Assembly: GCA_017436225.1 (NCBI GenBank)
Contig: JAFSDM010000039.1
Span: 1 to 38,896 of the forward strand
Direction of reading: 5' to 3'
Length of the DNA: 38,896 bases
Source of the DNA: Clostridia bacterium
GTDB lineage: Bacteria; Bacillota; Clostridia; Oscillospirales; Acutalibacteraceae
This document shows positions 16,427-24,509 of the stretch, one piece after another (position 1 is the first letter of the stretch; every line of letters starts with the position of its first letter). The notes below the pieces were generated by a model, which saw nothing but the letters and a program-made list of their open reading frames with translations, was not told the origin of the DNA and did not search any database. The position numbers and the translations under genes are program-made.

Positions 16427-18349
16427 ATGACTAAAAAGCAAAAAAAATCATTAATTTGTATTTCAATTTCGGCTTTTCTTTATGCGGTTTTTCAGTTTAT
16501 AAATTTTGAAAGCTTTGGGCACTACGGTTATTTAGTAGAAGCCGCCTGTTACTTTTTCCCCTACATAATCTGCGGTGCAGGACTGCTTAGAAAAGCCTTT
16601 TTAAACATTTTTTCGGGTAGAATTTTTGACGAAAACTTCCTTATGGCGGTAGCAACCATAGGCGCCTTTTCACTTAGCCTTATTTCCACCCACGGCGACC
16701 ATGGCCACGCCCATAGCTCGGCGGGGGAAGCGGCAATAGTTGTTATTCTTTACAGAATTGGCACCTTTTTTGAAAGCATTGCAACCGAGCGTTCGCGCCG
16801 TTCAATATCCGAGCTTGTTGACATTCTTCCCGAATACGCAAATCTTTTAAAAGATGGCGAGCTTATTACGGTAGACCCCGAAGAAGTTGAGGTTGGCGAC
16901 ATTATAATTGTTAAAGCGGGCGAAAAAATTCCGTTGGACGGAATTATTAAAAACGGTCAAAGCTCGCTTAACACTTCGGCACTTACAGGCGAAAGCCACC
17001 CCTTAAACGTAACGGCGGGCGACCGAGTTATAAGCGGTTCTATAAATATTGACGGTGTTTTAGAAATTGAGGTTGAAACCGAATACGCAAGTTCCACCGT
17101 TGGAAAAATTGTTGAGCTTATTGAAGAAGCATCTGAAAAGAAGGCAAAAAGAGAAAGCTTTATAACACGTTTTGCCGCTATTTACACACCCGTTGTGGTG
17201 GGTGCCGCAGTTATTTTAGCGGTGCTTCCTCCCCTACTTGGCGCCGAGGGCGGTTTTATAGAGTGGGTAGAGCGTTCACTTTCGTTTTTGGTTAGCGCTT
17301 GTCCTTGCGCACTTGTAATTTCGGTGCCGCTTGCATTTTTTGGCGGTATGGGCGCCGCATCTAAAAAGGGTATACTTATTAAAGGTGCGGGATATTTAGA
17401 GGCTCTTTCAAAAATGCGGCTCTGTATTTTTGATAAAACGGGAACCCTTACAAAGGGTAGCTTTAGAGTAACGGCAATTCACCCCGAAAAAATTACCGAA
17501 GCAGAGCTTCTTAGACTTGCGGCAACCGCCGAATATTACAGCGGACACCCAATTTCAAACTCGCTTATTGCGGCTTATGGAAAAACGCCTGAAGTAAAAG
17601 CCGAAAACATAATGGAGCTGCCCGGTGCGGGACTTAGAGCGGATATTGAAGGAAATCAGATTTTGGTTGGTAATGACCGACTTATGAAGCTTGAAAAAAT
17701 TAGTATTCACGAATGTCCCCATTGCAATGAGCACTCACTTACGGGCAGTACTGTTCACATTGCAATGAACGGTGAATATATGGGTCACATTGTTATTTCG
17801 GATGAAATTAAAGAGAATGCCGCCGACACAGTCAAAGAGTTAAAAGCGCTTGGTATTCACACCGTTATGATGAGCGGTGACAACCAAAAAACAACCGAAA
17901 GGATTGCAAAACAGCTTAACATTGATGAATATTATGCGGCGCTTTTACCCGATGGCAAGGTAACGCTTGCAGAAAAGTTTATGTCTGAAAAAGGCATAAA
18001 CGAAGTTGCCTGCTTTGTTGGTGACGGCATAAACGATGCCCCCGTTTTAATGAGAGCTGATATTGGCATTTCAATGGGCGCTATGGGCAGTGATGCCGCC
18101 ATAGAAGCCGCCGATATTGTTATTATGGATGATGATATCAGCAAGGTGAAATTAGCCCACAAAATAGCAAAAAGAACACTTGGCATTGTCAGCCAAAACA
18201 TTGTATTCTTTATTTTGGTTAAGTCCATAGTGCTTACCCTTAGCGCGTTTGGCTATGCGCCTATGTGGCTTGCGATTTTTGCCGATGTTGGCGTGACCAT
18301 AATAGAAATTTTAAATTCCACCCGTGCTATGAGAGCAATTAAAAAATAG
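16427..18349 (+). CDS. P1B-type Zn/Cd/Pb-exporting ATPase
   Basis: Pumps soft divalent metal ions out across the membrane at the cost of ATP; CadA/ZntA-like, 640 residues. Seen in order: early membrane helices, a histidine-rich loop HGDHGHAH (89-96), actuator TGES (187-190), the transport motif CPC (292-294), the phosphorylated Asp in DKTGTLT (D336), the P1B-specific HP pair in YYSGHPIS, GDGINDAPVL, and a last-helix Asp in FADVGVTIIEILNS typical of the Zn/Cd/Pb subgroup. An HEC-x2-C cluster sits in the nucleotide-binding domain. The N-terminal HMA domain is absent and supplied by the neighbouring gene. No gene for another metal system is nearby. Confidence 0.95.
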   Translation: MTKKQKKSLICISISAFLYAVFQFINFESFGHYGYLVEAACYFFPYIICGAGLLRKAFLNIFSGRIFDENFLMAVATIGAFSLSLISTHGDHGHAHSSAGEAAIVVILYRIGTFFESIATERSRRSISELVDILPEYANLLKDGELITVDPEEVEVGDIIIVKAGEKIPLDGIIKNGQSSLNTSALTGESHPLNVTAGDRVISGSINIDGVLEIEVETEYASSTVGKIVELIEEASEKKAKRESFITRFAAIYTPVVVGAAVILAVLPPLLGAEGGFIEWVERSLSFLVSACPCALVISVPLAFFGGMGAASKKGILIKGAGYLEALSKMRLCIFDKTGTLTKGSFRVTAIHPEKITEAELLRLAATAEYYSGHPISNSLIAAYGKTPEVKAENIMELPGAGLRADIEGNQILVGNDRLMKLEKISIHECPHCNEHSLTGSTVHIAMNGEYMGHIVISDEIKENAADTVKELKALGIHTVMMSGDNQKTTERIAKQLNIDEYYAALLPDGKVTLAEKFMSEKGINEVACFVGDGINDAPVLMRADIGISMGAMGSDAAIEAADIVIMDDDISKVKLAHKIAKRTLGIVSQNIVFFILVKSIVLTLSAFGYAPMWLAIFADVGVTIIEILNSTRAMRAIKK

Positions 18350-18452
18350 ACTATCGCCTGAAAAGTGTATAGATTATTTAAAATGCTTAAAAGCAAAAGC
18401 GCCATAAGTTTATTCCTTTCACTCACCCTTTAGTAGTGAAAAATGCTATAAA

Positions 18453-18490
18453 AAAACTGCGATAAACCGAAATTGGTTTATCGCAGTTTT
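18453..18490. terminator. Bidirectional terminator between P1B ATPase and glycoside hydrolase
   Basis: A perfect 16-bp stem (18453-18468 with 18475-18490), 6-base loop, core CTGCGATAAACC, with A-rich left and T-rich right flanks. It lies between two convergent genes and can serve both. The rest of 18350-18544 shows only a weak inverted repeat (18417-18441). Confidence 0.92.
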
Positions 18491-18544
18491 ACTTTATAAA
18501 TTTAATTAAATCCGGTCAAGCGGTTTTTAAAATTTCGCTTACAG

Positions 18545-21500
18545 CTAATTGAATAAATTGCCGCCGTCCATATCAACATCACCATACTGAACGTCAGAAT
18601 TAACGTAAATTGCAAAGGACTGAGCAGGAATTGCATCATGGAAGGAGCCATCAACTACCGCAATGGATTTATCGCTTGGAATTGAAGTAGCGTCTACAGT
18701 TGGTTCAACTTCATTTGGATCATAAAGGTAGCGGTCAAAGCTGCCTTTGGCAATACCCGAATTAACGTTAACGGTGGTAACAATATCTGAGGTATTAACA
18801 ACCAAAATAACTGTTTTACCATCTGACCTTTTAATTGCGCTTGTGAAAATTCCATTTTCACCATCTTCACCAAGCTTTGTTGGGGCATCTGAGAAGTAAG
18901 TTTTAAGAACCTCAGCGCCATTTTTATCACTCATATACTTACCAAGAAGGTTAATGCCATAATAGGTTGTTCTTGGTGTGTAAGAGGCTTCTGTATAATC
19001 TTTACAACCACAACCTGTAATATTACACGTGCTTCCAATAAGTCTTGGGCAGGTGCCTACCTCATGAATACCACCAACAAACTCGCCAGTTGTATGGGTT
19101 GCATTCGCATCCCATAAAGTATCAAACATCTGCCAGGAGATAAAGCGATTTATGCCTCTGTTCATACCGGCTATCATACCTACCGCAAACTGTGTAAGTA
19201 ACATACCAACGTCATCGCCTAAGCTTATTTTATCGCTCTTAATAAAATACTCATCACACCAAAATTCCTTATCTCTTTGGTCCGCGTTCTTCAAGACAGT
19301 ATCATAATGATTAAAAATTTGGCTAGAGCTTGTGTAAATAGCACCCGGAGTATAGATGTCATTATTTGAGCTTGGCTTTGGATAGGCGTGCATAGCGTTA
19401 ATATCAATCATATCCGCATACGTGCTACCATCTATTTTGTCATAAATGTACTCAACAAACTTAACCGAACGATCGCTAGTACTGATGTTTTCAGATTGAG
19501 CAGGACCAATTAGTTTATAATCATCTCTAATGCCTGCATCATTTAAAGTATCGTGCAATGCCATTGTGAAAAATATCCATTCATCATAACAGTAGGTTGG
19601 ATCTTGTTCTTCAGAACCGCCTGTCTCTACTGTATAATAGCCTGTTTCGGTAAATGGCATAATGTAATCAACCGTTATACCTTGCGCTTTGAGAGCTTCT
19701 AGCGCTTGTTTTCCCCACTCGGCATAACGTGCAGCCGCAATGGAAAAATGTTCAAACTCGTTATCAGATAAATCAAGTCCAACCGATTTTCCTGCAGTTT
19801 TAAGAGCTTCGGCTTTAGAATCTTCATTATATCTGGGTGCTGTATAATCACCACTATCATTTATGCCATGTAAGTAATTAACCTCTGCGATGGATGAATG
19901 TGCTTTGCTCGAACTAGTATCAAGTTTATTTTCATCTTTATTAAAAAAGGCATACATATCGGTAAAATCTACCAAGTGCCAACCAATATTAAGGGTTATT
20001 GTAATGCCTCTATCCTGAAGCATTTTTGCCCACTTATAAAAGGCTTGCATTTTAGTTGAATTCCAGTTCCATCCACCTTTTTCGCTACAACCTTCAACTT
20101 GGAGGTTTTTATCCCACATCCATTCAGATGACAAACGGGTACGAACGTTGGTTATACCTGAATCTTTTAGGCGATCCATTTCTATTGCTGCCTGTTCTTC
20201 GGTATATTTTCTGCCATGAGAATCTTCAAAAAATATTGTTCCGTGGTAAACGGTGGAGGTAATACCTTGGAAGTCACTATTAATAACATTGTCACTATTA
20301 ATAGTTATGCTCTTATCGGTAAAGCGTGAAATTATGTTATTTAAAAGGTATTCACGAACTGTTTCGTCTTCAACAAGTTTATTATTTATATCTCTTGCGG
20401 AATATGCCGCTTTAGCAACGGGGTAAATTGCAACCTCGTTTTGTGGGGTATAAATTACCTGTTCATTACCATTTTCATCAAGATACTTAAAATATGCTCT
20501 GGTAGTATAGTAGGTATTATAATTTTTTGTACCAATGCCTGTTAAAACACCTGTGAAATATATTCTGTTTGCATCTTCAGCAAAAATTTTATTAATTCCA
20601 TCCTTAAAAGAATATGCAACACCAACACCGGGGGTTTTTGTTTTGTTATTATAGGTGTAGCTTCCGCCTAACGTAAGCTCTTTACCGTTGAGGTATTCGG
20701 TTTTAATTGCAAGGGTACCGTACTCAATAAAGCGAAGATCATACGGCTCTTCATTTTCTGCAGTTAAAAAATGCTTATCAATTTCGGTTTTATAGCGCAA
20801 GCCCTGTACACCCTCGGTTCTGATTGCAGAACCAACGTGAGCTAAGGATTGTTCTTTAACGTAATTTGAGGGATCAAAATTACTTTCTGAAATATTTACA
20901 TTGCTTACCGTAACGGTGCCTACGCCTTGAAAGTTCACCATTAAATAAATTGAACTGGTGTTATGAGCGGTGAAAGTAACCTTAACGGTTTTATCTGCTT
21001 TCTTTGCAGCAAAAGTAATAAAGGAGCCGATATTTTCTTTTTTACTGTTATTTAAATACCAAGTAGATAACGAACCATCCAAAGAATAACGATCATCCTC
21101 ATCCGGAGTATAGGATAATAAAACCTGAGTATGTTGGTCATTAGTAACGTTACTATAAGCAAGATTAAACGTTAAAGTATATTTTGCGCCTTTTTTCACC
21201 AAGAAGGGCGATGAATAAATGTAATGAGTGCCTGTTTTTACGGATGTTGCTGATACGGTACCAACACCGTTTGCGAAAGTTGTAACATTCTCCTCATCTG
21301 CACGATTCCATCTGGTGTTAGCGGTAGAATCATCATTAAAATAATCTTTGGGAGATGCTGTAACGTCCTTTATTAAAGAAAAATCATCAAGGTAGGTATT
21401 AGATGAAATGCCTTCAAGCTTAAAGGTTGCAGAAGGATTGTTAACGGTGCAAAAAGTCACTTTAACCTCTTTCCAACCATTAGCCACACCCGTTACAGCC

Positions 21501-22078
21501 TTAGAAACAATAACATCTGACTTACCATTAGCATTTTCGGCGCTAACGGTTGCGCGGAAATTAGTAGCGCTGCTTTGATAGCAATAAATTGAAATGGTAT
21601 ACTGAGTATGAAGCTCAAGATTTTTAAGCACTGCATAGCTTGTAGAACTTATTTTTAAAGCTTTACTGCCGTTACGCTTTACGGTGGAAGAAAGAGAAGC
21701 GCTCACCCAACCGTTTGTATTACCATTTTCAAAGCCGGGATCTGCAATTAAATTAAAGTTGTAAAACATAGGGGTGTAGTTTTGTATATCTTTGTCCTCA
21801 AAATCGGTCAAATCTATGGTTTTTTCATAAGAAACCTCTTTACCATCTTTAAACCAACCTCTGAAGCCTACACCGTCATTAGCAGGGACAGCTGTATGTG
21901 TGTTTCCGTTTGAAGAAACCGAACCGAATTTAGTATAGTCATACTCCTCTTCAGCGTTTGCGGTTAAAGCGAAATTAGCAATTTCTGCAAAGGGTGCAAC
22001 CGTTAGCATTAATGCCACAGTTACAACTACTGCAAGAAGCTTTACTAAAAAGCTTTTTCTTAATAAAACGTTTGTCAT
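18545..22078 (-). CDS. Secreted multidomain glycoside hydrolase (clan A barrel), possible truncated dockerin
   Basis: A 1177-residue exported protein, probably a polysaccharide-degrading enzyme. Signal peptide 1-42 (cleavage near ALTANA). Residues about 68-105 resemble an InlB-type repeat (FRGWFKDGKEV). Two jelly-roll carbohydrate-binding modules follow (about 108-240, CBM4/9-like, NLIADPGFENG; about 245-398). Residues about 412-560 are an extracellular domain of unknown function often seen in clostridial surface enzymes (LRYKTEID, EYGTLA). A TIM-barrel lies at about 605-1050, with likely acid/base E811 (PFTETGYY) and nucleophile E943 (FWCDEYF), then a beta-sandwich to about 1160. GH30/GH39-like membership is probable but the family is not certain. 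The C-terminus reads YGDVDMDGG then stops, like the first calcium loop of a dockerin cut short. AGGAG precedes the ATG. Confidence 0.8.
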   Translation of the reverse strand: MTNVLLRKSFLVKLLAVVVTVALMLTVAPFAEIANFALTANAEEEYDYTKFGSVSSNGNTHTAVPANDGVGFRGWFKDGKEVSYEKTIDLTDFEDKDIQNYTPMFYNFNLIADPGFENGNTNGWVSASLSSTVKRNGSKALKISSTSYAVLKNLELHTQYTISIYCYQSSATNFRATVSAENANGKSDVIVSKAVTGVANGWKEVKVTFCTVNNPSATFKLEGISSNTYLDDFSLIKDVTASPKDYFNDDSTANTRWNRADEENVTTFANGVGTVSATSVKTGTHYIYSSPFLVKKGAKYTLTFNLAYSNVTNDQHTQVLLSYTPDEDDRYSLDGSLSTWYLNNSKKENIGSFITFAAKKADKTVKVTFTAHNTSSIYLMVNFQGVGTVTVSNVNISESNFDPSNYVKEQSLAHVGSAIRTEGVQGLRYKTEIDKHFLTAENEEPYDLRFIEYGTLAIKTEYLNGKELTLGGSYTYNNKTKTPGVGVAYSFKDGINKIFAEDANRIYFTGVLTGIGTKNYNTYYTTRAYFKYLDENGNEQVIYTPQNEVAIYPVAKAAYSARDINNKLVEDETVREYLLNNIISRFTDKSITINSDNVINSDFQGITSTVYHGTIFFEDSHGRKYTEEQAAIEMDRLKDSGITNVRTRLSSEWMWDKNLQVEGCSEKGGWNWNSTKMQAFYKWAKMLQDRGITITLNIGWHLVDFTDMYAFFNKDENKLDTSSSKAHSSIAEVNYLHGINDSGDYTAPRYNEDSKAEALKTAGKSVGLDLSDNEFEHFSIAAARYAEWGKQALEALKAQGITVDYIMPFTETGYYTVETGGSEEQDPTYCYDEWIFFTMALHDTLNDAGIRDDYKLIGPAQSENISTSDRSVKFVEYIYDKIDGSTYADMIDINAMHAYPKPSSNNDIYTPGAIYTSSSQIFNHYDTVLKNADQRDKEFWCDEYFIKSDKISLGDDVGMLLTQFAVGMIAGMNRGINRFISWQMFDTLWDANATHTTGEFVGGIHEVGTCPRLIGSTCNITGCGCKDYTEASYTPRTTYYGINLLGKYMSDKNGAEVLKTYFSDAPTKLGEDGENGIFTSAIKRSDGKTVILVVNTSDIVTTVNVNSGIAKGSFDRYLYDPNEVEPTVDATSIPSDKSIAVVDGSFHDAIPAQSFAIYVNSDVQYGDVDMDGGNLFN

Positions 22079-22125
22079 ATTTATATCTCCTCACTTAAAA
22101 AAGATAAGCAAAATTATACACATAC

Positions 22126-22154
22126 ATTTTACCATATGATGCTAAAATTTTCAA
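22126..22154 (-). promoter_or_regulatory. Promoter of the glycoside hydrolase gene
   Basis: Minus strand TTGAAA (22149-22154), 17-bp spacer, TAAAAT (22126-22131), about 48 bp before the ATG. It lies just downstream of the terminator that closes the previous operon. Confidence 0.65.
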
Positions 22155-22185
22155 GAACAATATTATTTTTTGTTTAAGATAACCA

Positions 22186-22219
22186 AAAAACATCTACGCT
22201 TTTTGGCGTAGATGTTTTT
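22186..22219 (-). terminator. Terminator of the iscS-to-nfnB operon
   Basis: A perfect 14-bp stem (22186-22199 with 22206-22219) with a 6-base loop and six T on the minus-strand exit side, 21 bp after the nfnB stop codon. Confidence 0.92.
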
Positions 22220-22240
22220 AAAATTCATTATAATTAAGGT

Positions 22241-23638
22241 TTATTTATTTTTCAAATATTCATCAATTGCGGCTGCGGCATTTTTACCTGCACCCATAGC
22301 AAGAATTACGGTTGCGGCACCGCTTACGGCATCGCCACCCGCATAAACGGCTTCACGGCTTGTAAGGCCGCTTTCATCCCTTACTACAAGGCAACCCCAC
22401 TTATTAGTTTCAAGACCGGGAGTAGTGGAACGTATAAGTGGGTTTGGTGAGGTACCGATTGACATTATAACCGAGTCTACCTCAAGCTCAAACTCGCTGC
22501 CCTCAAGGACAACGGGGCGGCGGCGTCCGCTTTCATCGGGTTCACCAAGCTCCATTTTTACAGCCTTTAAGCCCTTAACGTAGCCGTTTTCATCCCCGAT
22601 TATTTCGGTGGGGTTTACAAGGGTTTTGAAGATAATACCCTCTTCCTCGGCGTGTTCAACCTCTTCAACTCTTGCGGGGAGCTCATTCATACTACGGCGG
22701 TAAACAATGTAAACCTCATCCGCGCCCAGACGCTTTGCACACCTTGCGGCATCCATAGCCACATTACCGCCGCCTACAACCGCAACCTTTTTGCCACGGT
22801 GTACGGGGGTTTTGCTTTCGGGCTGATATGCCTTCATAAGGTTAATTCGTGTTAAAAATTCGTTAGCAGAATAAACTCCGTTAAGGCTTTCGCCCTTAAT
22901 ACCCATAAATCTTGGAAGACCTGCGCCCGAGCCAATAAACACAGCCTCATAGCCCATTTCCATAAGTTCATCAATAGTTAAGGTTTTACCTATTACGGTG
23001 TTTGTACAAATTTGAACGCCTAAATCTTCAAGGGTTTTAATTTCGGCTTTTACAATATCCTTAGGTAGGCGGAATTCGGGAATTCCGTATGCCAAAACGC
23101 CGCCCGCTAAATGCAGAGCTTCAAAAACGGTTACCTCGTAGCCTTTTTTGGCAAGGTCGCCTGCGGTGGTAAGACCTGCGGGACCCGAACCGATAACGGC
23201 AACCTTTTTACCGTTTGAAATTGGCTTTAAGACCTCTTTTTTACCGTTTTTTCTATACCAATCGGCAACGAAGCGCTCTAATCTTCCTATGCCTACCGCT
23301 TCGCCCTTTATTCCCCTGACGCAAACGCTTTCACACTGCACTTCCTGTGGACAAACCCTTCCGCAAACGGCGGGAAGTGCGGTGTATTTTGTAAGCTCAA
23401 GATATGCGGCTTCAAAATCACCTACCGCTACCGCCGAAATAAAGGCGGGAATATCAATTCCTACAGGACATTTTGTTTTGCAGGGCTTATTTTTACAATT
23501 AAGGCATCTGCGAGCCTCATTGATTGCCATTTCTTCGGTATAGCCTAAAGCAACTTCACCGAAATTTTTATTTCTAACATTGGGCTCCTGACAGGGCATA
23601 GGAGTTTTTTTAGCATCCATATTGCGACTGTATTCCAT
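22241..23638 (-). CDS. nfnB: NfnB/SudA-like NADPH oxidoreductase subunit (glutamate synthase small-subunit family)
   Basis: Large subunit of the electron-bifurcating transhydrogenase NfnAB, which couples reduction of NADP+ to oxidation of NADH and reduced ferredoxin. 465 residues, close to the known large subunit. The N-terminal domain has eight or more Fe-S cysteines (CLNCKNKPCKTKCPVGID, then VCGRVCPQEVQCESVCVRG). The FAD-binding fold starts GSGPAGLTTAGDLAKKG, and the NADPH-binding fold has VVGGGNVAMDAARCAKRLG. It begins one base after the nfnA stop, so the two are translationally coupled. The same family includes GltD and sulfide dehydrogenase; the presence of an NfnA-type partner and no GltB-type gene argues for NfnAB. 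Confidence 0.88.
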   Translation of the reverse strand: MEYSRNMDAKKTPMPCQEPNVRNKNFGEVALGYTEEMAINEARRCLNCKNKPCKTKCPVGIDIPAFISAVAVGDFEAAYLELTKYTALPAVCGRVCPQEVQCESVCVRGIKGEAVGIGRLERFVADWYRKNGKKEVLKPISNGKKVAVIGSGPAGLTTAGDLAKKGYEVTVFEALHLAGGVLAYGIPEFRLPKDIVKAEIKTLEDLGVQICTNTVIGKTLTIDELMEMGYEAVFIGSGAGLPRFMGIKGESLNGVYSANEFLTRINLMKAYQPESKTPVHRGKKVAVVGGGNVAMDAARCAKRLGADEVYIVYRRSMNELPARVEEVEHAEEEGIIFKTLVNPTEIIGDENGYVKGLKAVKMELGEPDESGRRRPVVLEGSEFELEVDSVIMSIGTSPNPLIRSTTPGLETNKWGCLVVRDESGLTSREAVYAGGDAVSGAATVILAMGAGKNAAAAIDEYLKNK

Positions 23639-23639
23639 T

Positions 23640-24485
23640 TTATTTACCCTCCCCTGCTTTTAAAAGATTACAAGACTCTTCACGCTTTTTGCCCTCAAAA
23701 TTTTTATAAACCGAGCCGCGTTTCATAGCTTCATCAAAATCAATAAGATGACCGTCAAAATCGGGTCCGTCAACACAGGCGAACTTAGTTTCGCCGCCTA
23801 CCGTAAGACGACAGCCGCCGCACATTCCTGTACCGTCTATCATAATAGGATTCATAGAAACGGTGGTTTTTATGCCGTATTCCTTTGTAAGATTACAAAC
23901 GAACTTCATCATAACAAGCGGACCGATTGCAATTACTTCATCATAACTGTTTCCCTGCTCAATAAGCTCCTTAAGGGCGTTTGTTACCAGACCCTTAGTG
24001 CCGTAGCTACCGTCATCAGTCATAATAACAAGCTTATCACTTACTTTTTCAAACTCGTTTTCTAAAATTACAAGGTCTTTATTTCTAAAGCCGATGATAG
24101 CGTGAACCTCTGCGCCAAGCGCACAAAGCTTTTTAGCAACGGGAAATGCTATTGCTGAGCCCACGCCACCGCCGATAACGGCGACTTTTTTAATGCCATC
24201 AAGCTCACTTGGATTTCCAAGAGGACCTACAAAATCGTGAATATAATCACCCACGTTAAGGCTGTTAAGTTCCATAGTAGCTTCGCCGACTATTTGAAAA
24301 ATTATAGTAACGGTTCCCTTTTCACGGTCATAATCAGCAATGGTTAGGGGAACTCTCTCACTATCCTCCTTGGCGCGGAAGATAATAAACTGACCCGGCT
24401 CGGCTTTTTTGGCAACAAGCGGCGCTTCAACCACCATTTTTGTTACCGTTTCGTTCAGCTTTTGTTTTTCTACGATTTTTGTCAT
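23640..24485 (-). CDS. nfnA: NfnA/SudB-like ferredoxin-NADP+ reductase subunit
   Basis: Small subunit of NfnAB, 281 residues. It resembles PyrK-type FAD/NAD modules: an FAD-binding beta-barrel (PGQFIIFRAKEDSERVPLTIADYD), a NAD-binding GGGVGSAIAFPVAKKL, and a C-terminal [2Fe-2S] cluster in GMCGGCRLTVGGETKFACVDGP. It lies 24 bp after the SpoIID fusion gene with no terminator between, so transcription probably comes from the iscS promoter. Dihydroorotate dehydrogenase electron-transfer subunit (PyrK) is the main alternative, but PyrK pairs with PyrD, not with a GltD-like partner. Confidence 0.87.
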   Translation of the reverse strand: MTKIVEKQKLNETVTKMVVEAPLVAKKAEPGQFIIFRAKEDSERVPLTIADYDREKGTVTIIFQIVGEATMELNSLNVGDYIHDFVGPLGNPSELDGIKKVAVIGGGVGSAIAFPVAKKLCALGAEVHAIIGFRNKDLVILENEFEKVSDKLVIMTDDGSYGTKGLVTNALKELIEQGNSYDEVIAIGPLVMMKFVCNLTKEYGIKTTVSMNPIMIDGTGMCGGCRLTVGGETKFACVDGPDFDGHLIDFDEAMKRGSVYKNFEGKKREESCNLLKAGEGK

Positions 24486-24509
24486 TTTGAATTTACACTC
24501 CTAGTTTTG

